DNA of 64,000 nucleotides from contig CALNXN010000004.1 of assembly GCA_942490645.1 (NCBI GenBank), forward strand, positions 62,001-126,000, read 5' to 3'. The stretch comes from CALNXN01 sp942490645 (GTDB taxonomy: Bacteria; Pseudomonadota; Alphaproteobacteria; Rhodobacterales; Rhodobacteraceae). Each line of letters starts with the position of its first letter. Position 1 is the first letter of the stretch. Below are positions 45,782-55,658 of the stretch, in pieces. Both the position numbers and the translations under genes were made by a program. The notes under the pieces are model-generated. The model ran no database searches and was not told where the DNA came from. It saw only the letters and a program-made list of their open reading frames with translations.

Positions 45782-46600
45782 TCACGTGCGCCATCTGAGC
45801 ATGCGCTTTTCAATCAATCCTATGATGATGCTGACGGTCACGCCCAGCGCCGACAAGATCACCACCCCAGCAAAAAGCCGCTCCAGATCATAGAGCGCAC
45901 CGGCTTCGAGAATATATGCGCCTATCCCGTATTCAGCGCCGAGCATTTCGGCCGCGACGAGCAGGATGATGGCAATAGCCAGGCTGATCCTGAGGCCCGA
46001 GAGAATGCCCGGCATCGCGCCCGGTATCACGATTTTGCGCACGATCGAAAGCCAAGATAGTCCAAAGCTTTGTCCCATGCGCACCAACCCACGGTCCACG
46101 TTGTCGACCGCACCGTATGTTGCCACGACCGTGGGCGTGAAGGTACCAAATGCGATCAATGCGTATTTGGACCCTTCATCTATGCCGAACCAGATCACAA
46201 AGAGCGGCAGCAAGGCGATTTTCGGGATCGGGAAAATGGCGGCGACAAGGGGCACGAGACCCGCGCGCACATAGGAAAACAGACCGATCAGTATCCCCAC
46301 ACCTATGCCAGTTATGGCGCCCAAGCTTGCCCCGACCGCGAGGCGCGATAGCGATACGCTCACGTGCTGGAACAACAGCCCCGACTGATAGAGCTCCGCA
46401 AAAGTAGCGAGCACATCCGAGGGTTTGGGCAGGGTCAATGCGGAAATCCAACCCGACTGCGTGCCCCATTCCACAAAAAGCACCAACGCCACAATCACAA
46501 CAAGACCAACCCCACGTCGGGGTGCAGGCGCGAAGCCACCGCCGCGGAACACCACGGCTTTGGCACCTTGCGCTTTGGTGATTTGAGAGCCGTCAGACAT
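45782..46600 (-). CDS. NitT/TauT-type ABC importer permease
   Basis: 272 residues, six membrane helices of the SsuC/TauC family; the EAA loop GQSFGLSWLSIVRKIVIPGA contacts the ATPase. Its start overlaps the ATPase gene end by eight bases. It is the last gene of the importer set; substrate assigned by context as an aromatic acid. Confidence 0.9.
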   Translation of the reverse strand: MSDGSQITKAQGAKAVVFRGGGFAPAPRRGVGLVVIVALVLFVEWGTQSGWISALTLPKPSDVLATFAELYQSGLLFQHVSVSLSRLAVGASLGAITGIGVGILIGLFSYVRAGLVPLVAAIFPIPKIALLPLFVIWFGIDEGSKYALIAFGTFTPTVVATYGAVDNVDRGLVRMGQSFGLSWLSIVRKIVIPGAMPGILSGLRISLAIAIILLVAAEMLGAEYGIGAYILEAGALYDLERLFAGVVILSALGVTVSIIIGLIEKRMLRWRT

Positions 46601-47360
46601 GCTGCAACTCGGCGTCGGCGGCGCGCGCTTCGTCTCGCATCAGGGTCCACAAATGCTTTTGATGCGCGTCCAGATCAGCATCCCCAAAGGTGCGGTCTTG
46701 CAGGGGTTTATCGAGGTGCACGATCTCGCGAACCTGTCCGGGGCGGCGCGACAGAACGACGACCATATGCCCCAGCCGCACCGCTTCGGCAAGATTGTGG
46801 GTCACGTATATGGCCGTGAACGGCGCACGCAGCCAAAGGCCGATCAAATCATCCATCAACAGTTCACGCGTTTGGCTGTCGAGCGCGGACAACGGTTCAT
46901 CCATGAGCATAACGGCCGGATTGACCGCCAGCGCACGCGCAATAGCCACACGCTGTTTCATACCGCCAGACAGCTGCTTTGGCAGAGCTTTGGCAAAGTC
47001 AGTAAGCTTTGTGCGGGCCAAGACGTCGTCGATGATCCTTGCAGCCTCGTTGCCGGAAATCCCGTGATCTTCGAGCACGAGCGACACATTGCCCTCCACG
47101 GTACGCCAAGGCAGCAGGGCAAAGTCCTGAAAGATATAAGTCAGCGGGTTCAGGCAGCCCTCTGGCGGCGTCCCAAGCTGCAAGATCCGCCCCTGAGCGG
47201 GCCGTTCCAGACCACCAACAAAGCGCAGGAGTGTGGACTTTCCACATCCAGAAGGGCCCACGACACAGACAATCTTGCCGGTTGGAATATCGAGCGAGAT
47301 GTCACGCATGACTTCGAAGCCGTCATATGAGTGGCTGACGTTCTCGATACGAATGTCCAT
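46593..47360 (-). CDS. NitT/TauT-type ABC importer ATP-binding protein
   Basis: 255 residues. Walker A GPSGCGKST, signature LSGGMKQRVAIARAL, Walker B VMLMDEPLSALD, and the H-loop VTHNLAEAV. The ATG at 47360 has GGAG seven bases upstream; a frame extension of 14 codons is rejected. Works with the permease at 45782 and binding protein at 47421. Confidence 0.93.
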   Translation of the reverse strand: MDIRIENVSHSYDGFEVMRDISLDIPTGKIVCVVGPSGCGKSTLLRFVGGLERPAQGRILQLGTPPEGCLNPLTYIFQDFALLPWRTVEGNVSLVLEDHGISGNEAARIIDDVLARTKLTDFAKALPKQLSGGMKQRVAIARALAVNPAVMLMDEPLSALDSQTRELLMDDLIGLWLRAPFTAIYVTHNLAEAVRLGHMVVVLSRRPGQVREIVHLDKPLQDRTFGDADLDAHQKHLWTLMRDEARAADAELQHV

Positions 47361-47420
47361 AGAGTGCTCCGACGGGGCGACAAATGGGGCGCACGATTGC
47401 ACGGCGCCCCATGGTTGCGG

Positions 47421-48443
47421 TTAGCTGGTGATCGTATCGACGTATGAGCTGTCAACCAGCGTGTCCATCGTGATGTCGGCATCCACTAGGTCTTCGGATT
47501 GGAACCAGCTTAGCTGATCCTCGATTGAGGCGACGTTCAACGCGGCACCTTCGTTCAGACGCATGGTCCCGTTGATGATCGATGGGGCTGCTTTTTCAAT
47601 CGGCCGATCCGTGTAGACGTATTTGTGGATCAGTTCGACCATCGCATTCACGCCATCATCGCCGCCTGCCTTATCGATCATGGCGCTGTTGTAATCCGCC
47701 ACACCGTTGGAGAAACCGGCAAGGAAGTTTTCGGTCATGGCCCGTTCGCCACTGGCGTTCTTGGCAGAGGTGAAGACGGTCGTGACCTGATAGTTGGGCA
47801 GATAATCTGCGACACTGCCGATGATGTGAACCGCGCCTGAGCCTGCCAAGGGCTTGGCAATGTGCGGCACGATGGACCACGCATCAATTTGCCCAGACTT
47901 GAGCGCGCCGATAATTGCACCCACTTTTTGAAGGGGCTTGAACTTCATTTCCACCCCTTCTGCGGCGGCAATTTTCGAGCCCATGTAGTGAAAGGACGAC
48001 CCGGCTGTTGAAATTCCGAAGGTCTTGCCACCCAGGGCCGCCGGGGAAGTCAGACCCGCATTGAAAGCGGCGTCAGAGGCCAAAATCTTTTGGCCATCGA
48101 TCCCCGGTTCTTCGGACAAGGCACCGCCGATCACCTTGATGGCCCCTTTTTGTGCCAGCGAGATCAAGCCACCAGACACGGCTGTCACGGCATAGTCGAC
48201 GTCGCCAGACGCAATGGCCACCGCCATCGGCTGCGCTGCTTGAAAGAATTCGAATTCGACATCGAGACCCGCGTCAGCAAAGTAACCTCGCTCGAAGGCG
48301 ACAAAGCTACCCGAGTGGGATGTGAAGCGCAGAGCGCCCACTTTGATCTTTTTGTTGGCTGCTATGGCCGGAGCCGCCAAGGACGTTGCGGCGGCAGCAC
48401 CGCCCAACATGACAAGCGCCTTGCGGCGATTCAGTGTAAACAT
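47421..48443 (-). CDS. periplasmic binding protein of the NitT/TauT-type importer
   Basis: 340 residues. A twin-arginine-like signal (LNRRKALVMLGGAAAA, cleavage after AIA) precedes an SsuA/TauA/ThiY-type fold (VGALRFTSHSGSFVAFERG, FFQAAQPMAVAIASGDVDY). Relatives bind sulfonates, aromatic acids or riboflavin-type ligands. Position just downstream of gentisate dioxygenase points to 3-hydroxybenzoate or a related aromatic acid. Confidence 0.9.
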   Translation of the reverse strand: MFTLNRRKALVMLGGAAAATSLAAPAIAANKKIKVGALRFTSHSGSFVAFERGYFADAGLDVEFEFFQAAQPMAVAIASGDVDYAVTAVSGGLISLAQKGAIKVIGGALSEEPGIDGQKILASDAAFNAGLTSPAALGGKTFGISTAGSSFHYMGSKIAAAEGVEMKFKPLQKVGAIIGALKSGQIDAWSIVPHIAKPLAGSGAVHIIGSVADYLPNYQVTTVFTSAKNASGERAMTENFLAGFSNGVADYNSAMIDKAGGDDGVNAMVELIHKYVYTDRPIEKAAPSIINGTMRLNEGAALNVASIEDQLSWFQSEDLVDADITMDTLVDSSYVDTITS

Positions 48444-48584
48444 CAGTTCCTCCCTAGATGCATTTCGTTCGTTTTTGGGTCGTGAGCCGTGCAGTTTGAG
48501 ACGACTGCGTGTCTTGTGCGTTCATTTATCCACATGTTGCCACGCCAGAGTCCAGAGCGCGATCTCCTCAACGGGCTTTGGCAT

Positions 48585-49673
48585 TCAACTACCGCTGACC
48601 AACGTGCGCCCAAAATTCAGGCGTTCGATGATGGGCGCGTCGGAAAACCTGAAAAGATCAAACTGACCATCCGATTGCAGCGACCATTCCACCCAAGATG
48701 GCACCACAAAGATGTCCCCTTTGGCCAATTCATGCGTTTGATCATTCAGGGTGACCGCGCCTTGTCCGTCGAACACCTGAAACACGCTTGAGCCTACTTC
48801 TCGGCGTGCGGCGGTGCAGGTCTGTGGTTTCAGCCGGTGGAATTCACAGCGGATGGTCGGCATCACGTCACCACCTGTGGTCGGGTTGGTGTAGCGGATC
48901 GCAGCATGGCCGGGTTCGGGGGTAACCGCGTGGCCTTCGTCTTCCATCGCCAGTTGCTCGGTCAGGGCGCGGTCCGTGTGCTCCCAACGATACGCGCCAA
49001 TGGGAGAGCTGGGCGTGTCGTCCAAACCGACAAGGGGCCTCAACCCCGGGTGACACCAAAGGCGCTCGCTGCGCGAGATTGAAGGCGTAGACCGATCCGA
49101 CACCTGATCGGGTCCAAACTCGAAAAAGCCCACGTCATTGTGTTGTGAAAACGGGATATCCAGCCCATCAATCCATGCCATCGGCTGGTCGGTGTCGTTG
49201 TGATGGCCGTGAAAATTCCACCCCGGTGTAAGCAGCAAATCGCCACGGCTCATCCGCACGGGATCACCATTCACCACCGTCCAGACGCCTTCGCCCTCCA
49301 CAACGAAACGGAACGCGTTTTGCGAATGGCGATGTTCAGGGGCCTGTTCCTTGGGGCCAAGGTACTGGATCGCGGCCCATAGCGTTGGGCTGATATAGGC
49401 GTTGCCGCCCATCCCGGGATTGGCCAGCCCCAAAGCGCGCCGTTCACCACCACGCCCCACGGGCACCAGATCACCAGAAGCCTGCGCCAGCGGCAGGATA
49501 TTGGACCAACGCCACACATGCGGTATTGCCTTCGGCTTGGGCGTGACGGGCATGAGATCACCAACCTGCGTCCACAGCGGAATCAGGTGTTCTTTGTCAA
49601 AGCCATCATAGAGCGCACGCAGCTCTGGGGTGTCTTCAGGCTGCATGCTGTGAGGTTTTGCGTCGTTTGTCAT
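48585..49673 (-). CDS. gentisate 1,2-dioxygenase
   Basis: 362 residues, bicupin, Fe(II)-dependent. It cleaves gentisate to maleylpyruvate. The catalytic N-terminal cupin has EHRHSQNAFRFVVEGEG with metal His residues and WNFHGHHND; the C-terminal cupin (SSVFQVFDGQGAVTLND) is of usual form. Motif AYISPTLWAAIQYLGPKEQA is typical of the family. It lies between the hydroxybenzoate hydroxylase and the importer on the same strand. Confidence 0.93.
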   Translation of the reverse strand: MTNDAKPHSMQPEDTPELRALYDGFDKEHLIPLWTQVGDLMPVTPKPKAIPHVWRWSNILPLAQASGDLVPVGRGGERRALGLANPGMGGNAYISPTLWAAIQYLGPKEQAPEHRHSQNAFRFVVEGEGVWTVVNGDPVRMSRGDLLLTPGWNFHGHHNDTDQPMAWIDGLDIPFSQHNDVGFFEFGPDQVSDRSTPSISRSERLWCHPGLRPLVGLDDTPSSPIGAYRWEHTDRALTEQLAMEDEGHAVTPEPGHAAIRYTNPTTGGDVMPTIRCEFHRLKPQTCTAARREVGSSVFQVFDGQGAVTLNDQTHELAKGDIFVVPSWVEWSLQSDGQFDLFRFSDAPIIERLNFGRTLVSGS

Positions 49674-49747
49674 TGCCAGTCTCCTTATCGAGCATTCGGA
49701 TGAGGTACCGCTTGCTCAGGGCTTTTACCTGTGCAGCACGGAGCGCG

Positions 49748-50929
49748 TCAGTTTTCCAGCCCGTTGGAACCATAGAGCCAACTCAGTTGATTGCACCAGT
49801 CCTCGGGCGACATGCCCGACATAACGGCATCACGCACCGCCGCCTGCGCATCATCGGGGTGATAGATGTAATCGCCAATCAAGCGGCTGTTCATCTGAAC
49901 GCGCGCCGTACGCACGCGGCGCCGTTCTTGGTATTGCTCCAGCGCAGTCTCGATCGTGTCGCTCTGGTCGACGCAATGCGCCAGACACACGGCGTCTTCC
50001 ATAGCCATGCAAGCACCTTGGGCAAAATATTGAAGCATCGGGTGTGCGGCATCCCCCAGCAGCGCAACCTTGCCGTCGACCCAATTCATGATGGGGTCAC
50101 GGTCGCACAGCACCCACATTTTCCAATCGCTCCCGTGTTCAATGATTTGCTGGGCACGCGGAGAGATATGTTCGAACCCCTGCATGACTTCGGCGCGCGG
50201 CACAGGGCGGCCAGCAACGGCCTCTTGCAGATCGCGGTGATATGTCACCACCAGATTGTACATCTCGCCACCCTTCAGCGGGTAGTGAACGATGTGGCAT
50301 TTGGGCCCGGCCCAAAGCGTGGCGGCATTCCAGCGCAGATCTTCCGGCATTTGCGATGTGGGGATGACCGAACGATATGTTGTGTGCCCTGAGATACGCG
50401 GCGGGCCATCACCGATCATCTGCGACCGGATCGGCGAGTTCAGCCCTTCTGCGCCGATCACCGCGCAACCCATTTTCACGCTGCCGTCCTTAAGGCGCAA
50501 GGTGGCGCTTAGGTCGTCTTGTTCATAAGATTGCACGCTGGAATTCACGCAAATCTCGACCAGAGGCGACGCAGCACAAGCCTCCAACAGCACTTTGTGC
50601 AGATCAGCGCGGTGGATCACCGCATATGGGTTCTTGAAGAACGCACGGAAGTCTTCACCCAACGGAATTTGGGTGATTTCACGACCTGATTTGGCATCCA
50701 TCAAACGCAAAGCGTCAATGTACACGGCCTGCGCGCGCATAACATCACCTACACCGAGATGATCAAAGCAGTGAAAGGCATTCGGTCCGATCTGAATGCC
50801 AGCGCCGATCTCTCCCAAGCGTGCTGCCTGTTCAAGTACCACGCAACGCTGGCCTTTTTGCGCCAGCCCTGCAGCAGCAGCCAAGCCGCCAATGCCACCG
50901 CCTGCAATCAGGATCGGAAGATCGCTCAT
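49748..50929 (-). CDS. 3-hydroxybenzoate 6-monooxygenase
   Basis: 393 residues. FAD-dependent aromatic hydroxylase: dinucleotide fold GGGIGGLAAAAGLAQKG, the DG-like VIGAEGLNSPIRSQM, and GDAAHPMLQYFAQGACMAME. The combination with adjacent gentisate dioxygenase makes 3-hydroxybenzoate 6-hydroxylase (giving gentisate) more likely than salicylate 1-hydroxylase, which it resembles; sequence alone does not settle this. Confidence 0.88.
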   Translation of the reverse strand: MSDLPILIAGGGIGGLAAAAGLAQKGQRCVVLEQAARLGEIGAGIQIGPNAFHCFDHLGVGDVMRAQAVYIDALRLMDAKSGREITQIPLGEDFRAFFKNPYAVIHRADLHKVLLEACAASPLVEICVNSSVQSYEQDDLSATLRLKDGSVKMGCAVIGAEGLNSPIRSQMIGDGPPRISGHTTYRSVIPTSQMPEDLRWNAATLWAGPKCHIVHYPLKGGEMYNLVVTYHRDLQEAVAGRPVPRAEVMQGFEHISPRAQQIIEHGSDWKMWVLCDRDPIMNWVDGKVALLGDAAHPMLQYFAQGACMAMEDAVCLAHCVDQSDTIETALEQYQERRRVRTARVQMNSRLIGDYIYHPDDAQAAVRDAVMSGMSPEDWCNQLSWLYGSNGLEN

Positions 50930-51068
50930 TGTGTTATCCCTTCGCCGCAGGTCATGGCTTGCGCCTTACGGTTTCGCTTCTGACTATGCGGCGTCCATTC
51001 CAAACTGTGAAGGGTAGGATGCCTGTCAGCGGAATGGATGTCGTGAGAGGGACTTGTTCAGTTCAGGT

Positions 51069-52226
51069 TTATTGCGGGTCGATGGCCGTGCGAACCGCCC
51101 GCGCGATCATGACTTCTTCATCCGTGGGAATGACCATCACGCGGGTCCGGTCAGCGCCGACATCCAAGGCGTTTGCCTGATTGAGCAACGGATCAATCCG
51201 GAGGCCGAGATACTCAAGCCCCTCGACAATACGCGCTCGTATGGGTGCTGCGTTCTCGCCTATACCACCACAAAACACCAGCGCATCTATCCCGCCCAGA
51301 ACGGCCGAAAGGGCACCGATTTCGCGGCGCGCCCGAAAGACGTAGTAGTCAATCGCCTGCTGCGCTTCGGGCGCACGCGACGCCAAAAGCGTCCGCATGT
51401 CACCCGATATGTTCGATAGTCCCAAAAGACCACTGTCCTCGTAGAGCATTTCAAGAACATCCGCTGGATCAAGGCCCCGGTGTGCGATCAGATGCAGAAC
51501 CGCACCGGGATCGATCTGGCCACAGCGCGTCCCCATCGGCAGGCCATCGAGTGCGGAAAACCCCATCGTGGAGCCGACGCTCTTGCCTTGGCGGATAGCG
51601 CACATGGACGCGCCATTGCCAAGGTGAGCCACGACGATGCGACCTTGGTGCAGCTGCGGAAAATCCCGCGCAATCACGCTTGTGATGTAGTCGTAGCTCA
51701 GCCCGTGAAACCCATAGCGACGAATGCCCTGATCGTAGAAACGGCGCGGGATTGCAAAGACATCATTGACCCAAGGGTGCCCCCGATGAAACGCGGTATC
51801 AAAGCATCCGACCTGACGTGCATCCGGAAAACGCGCGATGGCGGCCTCAATTCCAGCCAGGTTGTGCGGTTGATGCAGCGGCGCCAATGGGATCAGATCG
51901 GCCAATGCCGCCCGTACCTGCGGCGTCAGCACGACGGGTTGCGCAAAATCCGGGCCGCCATGAACGATGCGATGACCGACACCCGTGATTTGCAGGGTTT
52001 TGAGAAACGGAGCAAGCGCCGTCAGCGCGGCCTCGAGCGCCAGTGCATGTGTAGGTGCGTTGACGTCAGCTTTGGTGCGACCTGCTGTTGTATCCAGGAT
52101 CAACTTGGCCGATGCACCGATCCCATCGACTTGACCAGAGACAAGCTCCTGCGTTCCCGGCTCATTCAGGTAAAGCCCGAATTTCATCGAAGATGAGCCT
52201 GCATTCAGTGTCAGAATTCCAGTCAT
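51069..52226 (-). CDS. ackA: acetate kinase
   Basis: 385 residues. Converts acetate and ATP to acetyl phosphate, reversibly. Motifs: LTLNAGSSSMKFGLY, HRIVHGGPDFAQPV, YGFHGLSYDYI, VVAHLGNGAS, FSALDGLPMGTRCG and CGGIGENAAPIRARI. The ATG at 52226 is used. No phosphotransacetylase or sulfoacetaldehyde acetyltransferase gene is adjacent; propionate kinase is an alternative activity. Confidence 0.92.
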   Translation of the reverse strand: MTGILTLNAGSSSMKFGLYLNEPGTQELVSGQVDGIGASAKLILDTTAGRTKADVNAPTHALALEAALTALAPFLKTLQITGVGHRIVHGGPDFAQPVVLTPQVRAALADLIPLAPLHQPHNLAGIEAAIARFPDARQVGCFDTAFHRGHPWVNDVFAIPRRFYDQGIRRYGFHGLSYDYITSVIARDFPQLHQGRIVVAHLGNGASMCAIRQGKSVGSTMGFSALDGLPMGTRCGQIDPGAVLHLIAHRGLDPADVLEMLYEDSGLLGLSNISGDMRTLLASRAPEAQQAIDYYVFRARREIGALSAVLGGIDALVFCGGIGENAAPIRARIVEGLEYLGLRIDPLLNQANALDVGADRTRVMVIPTDEEVMIARAVRTAIDPQ

Positions 52227-52540
52227 GCGCCCTGCTTCCACATCGTTTGCCAACACCTACTGCGAACCGTTGAAACCACCGCCATCAACGGCGTGAGTCT
52301 CGTTCTCGCGGACGTGCAAAAAATTACGCGCCCTTGATCAAACTGATCATGATTTGCGGCGCGACGCAACGCAGCTGGGCAATGGTGAAAGGTTGCGGAT
52401 CAGGACCTATGCGTTGCCCGCCCGGCGCACCGAGACCACGCGCAACGGCGTGAACGCAACCAATTTTTTCCGTGTCGGTGCACACGCCAAAAGTGGCGTC
52501 AGTGTTCAAATTGGCCGTCCATTCGTGGCCACTTTCAGTA
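52227..52540. other. gap with a doubtful small frame
   Basis: About 315 bases between ackA and the alcohol dehydrogenase gene. A minus-strand frame from 52563 to 52324 (TTG start, end QLRCVAPQIMISLIKGA) has moderately gene-like codon use but no ribosome site and no family I recognise. It could be an eroded or small real gene. Confidence 0.3.
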
Positions 52541-53704
52541 TCAGTCAGAGGGAGACGGTCCAATCACCGCTTCAAACAACCCCCGCACATTATGTGCGTT
52601 CAATTCGACGGGGTTACCACCACAGGATGGATCGGCCAGAGCCATGCGTGTGAGGTCGTCGATACGATCAGTTCCGACTCCCAGTGCACTTAAGGTACGC
52701 GGAATATCCAAACTGTCATTGAAGTCCTGCACAAAGGCGCAAAACCCTTCGAAGCCTCCTGAAAGGCCAAGGTATGATGCTGCCAGATCAAACCTGTCTC
52801 TGATCAGCGGCGCATTAAGACGCAGGACTGCTGGCATACAGACGGCATTGGTTGTGCCGTGATGCGTGTTGTAGACGGCACCAACCGGGTGGCTGAGCGC
52901 ATGGATCGCACCAAGTCCTTTCTGGAAGGCAGTTGCCCCCATTGCCGCTGCACTCATCATATGCGCACGCGCAACCAAGTCGGTTCCGTCCGCGTAAACG
53001 CGTGGCAGATTTTCTATCACGAGGCGCATGCCTTCCAGTGCAATGCCCTGCGACATCGGGTGATAATGCGGGCTGGAAAACGCCTCGACACAATGTGCAA
53101 ACGCATCGAGTCCTGTGCCCGCCGTGATGAATTTCGGCATCCCAATGGTAAGTTCCGGATCGCAGATCACCACCGAGGGCAGCACTTTGGGATGGAAGAT
53201 GATCTTTTTGACGTGGGTTTCGGAATTTGTGATGACCGATGCGCGCCCCACCTCTGATCCGGTCCCGGCCGTTGTGGGCACTGCAACGATCGGCGCGATG
53301 GCATCTGCATCTGCGCGGGTCCACCAATCACCGACATCTTCGAAATCCCAGACAGGCTGCGTCTGGCCGGACATGAAAGCGACCATTTTGCCCAGATCAA
53401 GCCCTGAACCACCGCCAAAAGCAATCACGCCATCATGTCCACCCGCTTTGAAAGCCGACACACCAGCTGCGAGGTTTTTCTCATTGGGATTTGGATCAAC
53501 CTCGCTGAAAAGGCTACGCCCCAAACCAGCTGCATCCAGAATATCCAGCGCATTTTGAGTGACCGGTAGTCCGGCAAGCCCTTTGTCCGTCACGAGAAGC
53601 GGGTTTGTGATCCCGGCCGCCGCACAGGCATCCGGCAATTCCTTGATCCGGCCCGCGCCAAATTTGATCGTGGTCGGATACGACCAATTTCCAGTAAGGT
53701 TCAT
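52541..53704 (-). CDS. iron-containing alcohol dehydrogenase
   Basis: 387 residues, group III dehydrogenase. Nucleotide-binding IAFGGGSGLDLGK and PTTAGTGSEVGRAS. Metal ligands Asp and His are in AGTGLDAFAHCVEAF and AIHALSHPVGAVYNTHHG. Oxidises a primary alcohol or reduces an aldehyde; substrate unknown. Same strand as the glutamine-synthetase-like gene, about 135 bases downstream. Confidence 0.92.
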   Translation of the reverse strand: MNLTGNWSYPTTIKFGAGRIKELPDACAAAGITNPLLVTDKGLAGLPVTQNALDILDAAGLGRSLFSEVDPNPNEKNLAAGVSAFKAGGHDGVIAFGGGSGLDLGKMVAFMSGQTQPVWDFEDVGDWWTRADADAIAPIVAVPTTAGTGSEVGRASVITNSETHVKKIIFHPKVLPSVVICDPELTIGMPKFITAGTGLDAFAHCVEAFSSPHYHPMSQGIALEGMRLVIENLPRVYADGTDLVARAHMMSAAAMGATAFQKGLGAIHALSHPVGAVYNTHHGTTNAVCMPAVLRLNAPLIRDRFDLAASYLGLSGGFEGFCAFVQDFNDSLDIPRTLSALGVGTDRIDDLTRMALADPSCGGNPVELNAHNVRGLFEAVIGPSPSD

Positions 53705-53839
53705 GTCGGTCCCTTTTTATCAGCGCAAGAATGGGTAGGTCAGCTTTTGACCGGCTGAACCAAAAGAGCAACCACTTCGGTCAGAAAACCTGTTCTCGCA
53801 ACTAGCGCGGTCGAAATGCACATGTGGCAGCGCGATTTC

Positions 53840-55195
53840 CTAAGCGCGTTCAAAGCCACGGGCCAATTCGTAATCTGTGACCACGCGGTCGAAATCCTCG
53901 ATCTCGACCTCAGCCGCCCGCACATAATGATCGACGACGGTGTCGCCCATTGCCTCTCTGAGCATCTGCGAGCTGTGCAAGGTGCGTCGCGCATCGCGCA
54001 GTGTTTGTGGAATAAGCTTGCCCTCGCCTTCGTATGCGTCCCCGGAAAAGGGTGGCTCGAGCTCCATCGCGTTTTCGATACCCGCAAGCCCCGCAGCAAT
54101 TTGGGCCGCCATTGCAAGATAGGGGTTCAGATCAGACCCACCAATCCGGCATTCCACACGGACAGATAATGTCCCTGCCCCGCATACCCGAAAGCCCGCC
54201 GTGCGGTTATCGACCGACCAGATCGTCCGTGTCGGCGCGAATGAGCCCCTCTGAAACCGCTTGTAGCTGTTGATATAGGGCGCCAGAAAATAGGTAAAAT
54301 CGGGCGCGTATTTCAGCAATCCAGCCGTATAGTTTTTCATCAGCGCTGACATGCCCAACGGGTCGTTTTCATCAAAGAATGCTGGCTTCCCACCCTTCCA
54401 CAAAGATTGGTGAACATGGCTGGAACTGCCCACCTTGTCATGATGCCATTTGGGTAGAAACGTCGCGGCATGGCCCTGCTGGAACGCAATTTCCTTGATT
54501 GCATGTTTGGCGATGGTGTGATGATCAGCGGTATTCAGAGCTTCGGCGTACTTTATGTTAAGCTCTTCCTGCCCGGTTTCCGCCTCCCCCTTGGAGTTCT
54601 CAACCGGGATACCCGCAGCCCAGAGAAGGTTGCGGATCGGGCGCATCACATGTTCTTCCTTGGTGGTCTGCAGGATCGCGTAGTCTTCGTTGTATCCTGA
54701 AATCGGCTCCAAGTCGCGAAACTTGTCTTTGCGAATGGCATCAAAACTTTTCTCAAAGAGAAAGAACTCCAATTCGGTCGCCATCATCGCGTCAAAGCCC
54801 AAAGCCTCAAGCCGTTTGATCTGTTTTTTCAAGATTGCACGTGGCGAATGCGGCACGTCTTGGTGAGTGTGGTGGTCCAGCACGTCGCAAAGCACCATCA
54901 CGGTGCCCTCCAGCCAAGGCACCGGACGCAGAGTCCCCAAGTCCGGCTTCATCACGTAGTCACCGTAACCCGATTGCCAACTGGTTGCGGCGTAGCCATC
55001 AGGTGTGGCCATCTCAAGATCAGTGGCCAGCAGATAATTGCAACAGTGCGTCTCGTCCCAGCCACCCGCGATAAAATGCGCCGCATGGAACCGTTTTCCC
55101 ATCAACCGCCCCTGCATATCCACCAGACAGACAAGAACCGTGTCGACACTCCCCGCTTCAACCTGTTTTACCAGATCTGTTTTTGACATTTTCAT
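53840..55195 (-). CDS. glutamine synthetase family ligase (PuuA/GlnT-like)
   Basis: 451 residues. ATP-dependent amide ligase with GS catalytic domain motifs: ATELEFFLFE (metal Glu), LPKWHHDKVGSSSHVHQSLW, SYKRFQRGSFAPTRTIWSVD and CRIGGSDLNPYLAMA. The adenylylation loop typical of GlnA is absent. Members join glutamate to putrescine or other amines. Start: ATG at 55195 with AAAGGAAC upstream; the frame extends 115 codons further but lacks coding character. Confidence 0.9.
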   Translation of the reverse strand: MKMSKTDLVKQVEAGSVDTVLVCLVDMQGRLMGKRFHAAHFIAGGWDETHCCNYLLATDLEMATPDGYAATSWQSGYGDYVMKPDLGTLRPVPWLEGTVMVLCDVLDHHTHQDVPHSPRAILKKQIKRLEALGFDAMMATELEFFLFEKSFDAIRKDKFRDLEPISGYNEDYAILQTTKEEHVMRPIRNLLWAAGIPVENSKGEAETGQEELNIKYAEALNTADHHTIAKHAIKEIAFQQGHAATFLPKWHHDKVGSSSHVHQSLWKGGKPAFFDENDPLGMSALMKNYTAGLLKYAPDFTYFLAPYINSYKRFQRGSFAPTRTIWSVDNRTAGFRVCGAGTLSVRVECRIGGSDLNPYLAMAAQIAAGLAGIENAMELEPPFSGDAYEGEGKLIPQTLRDARRTLHSSQMLREAMGDTVVDHYVRAAEVEIEDFDRVVTDYELARGFERA

Positions 55196-55542
55196 ATAGG
55201 TTCCTTTCACCCGCCCGCTCTTTGAATCGGACTGGCATCGCCACATTGTGGTGTTTACGACAAGCACTTTGATCAACTGTCGCGTATCATGACAGCGACT
55301 GCAAATCATATGCGTGCGCTGCGGTGACCAAGGATGCGCGCCGCTCGCCTGCTGTGCACAATGCATCTTTTGAATGTTACGGGTATCAGCGCATGTTGTC
55401 TCGACGACTTTCCCAGTACATCGAAATTCGAATGATTGTTGAAAAAGCGTTGGAACACACTGCAAATCAAGCCAAACCGCATAGAAAGGCGTGGCTTCTG
55501 GCGGCGCAGGCGGTGATCGGTTGTAGGACCAGGGGAGCAACT

Positions 55543-55641
55543 ATGTTCCAGACCCCCAACGTCTCGCGCCCCATTGAATTGCCTGTGGGCGATCTGATCA
55601 TGGCGCGCCGACAGTTTCGCCGCAACATGACGTGCTTTTGA
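55543..55641 (+). CDS. possible 32-residue protein
   Basis: A GGGGAG site lies six bases before the ATG, stronger than most in this window. The product is 32 residues (begins MFQTPNVSRPIELPVGD, ends FRRNMTCF) with host-like codon use. No family recognised. It may also be the start of a truncated gene. Confidence 0.25.
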   Translation: MFQTPNVSRPIELPVGDLIMARRQFRRNMTCF

Positions 55642-55658
55642 CCCTCAAGGGAGCGGAT

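Noticed and set aside
53840..55540. Long N-terminal extension of the glutamine-synthetase-like gene
   Set aside because: The 115 extra residues lack family similarity; the ATG at 55195 has a proper ribosome site.
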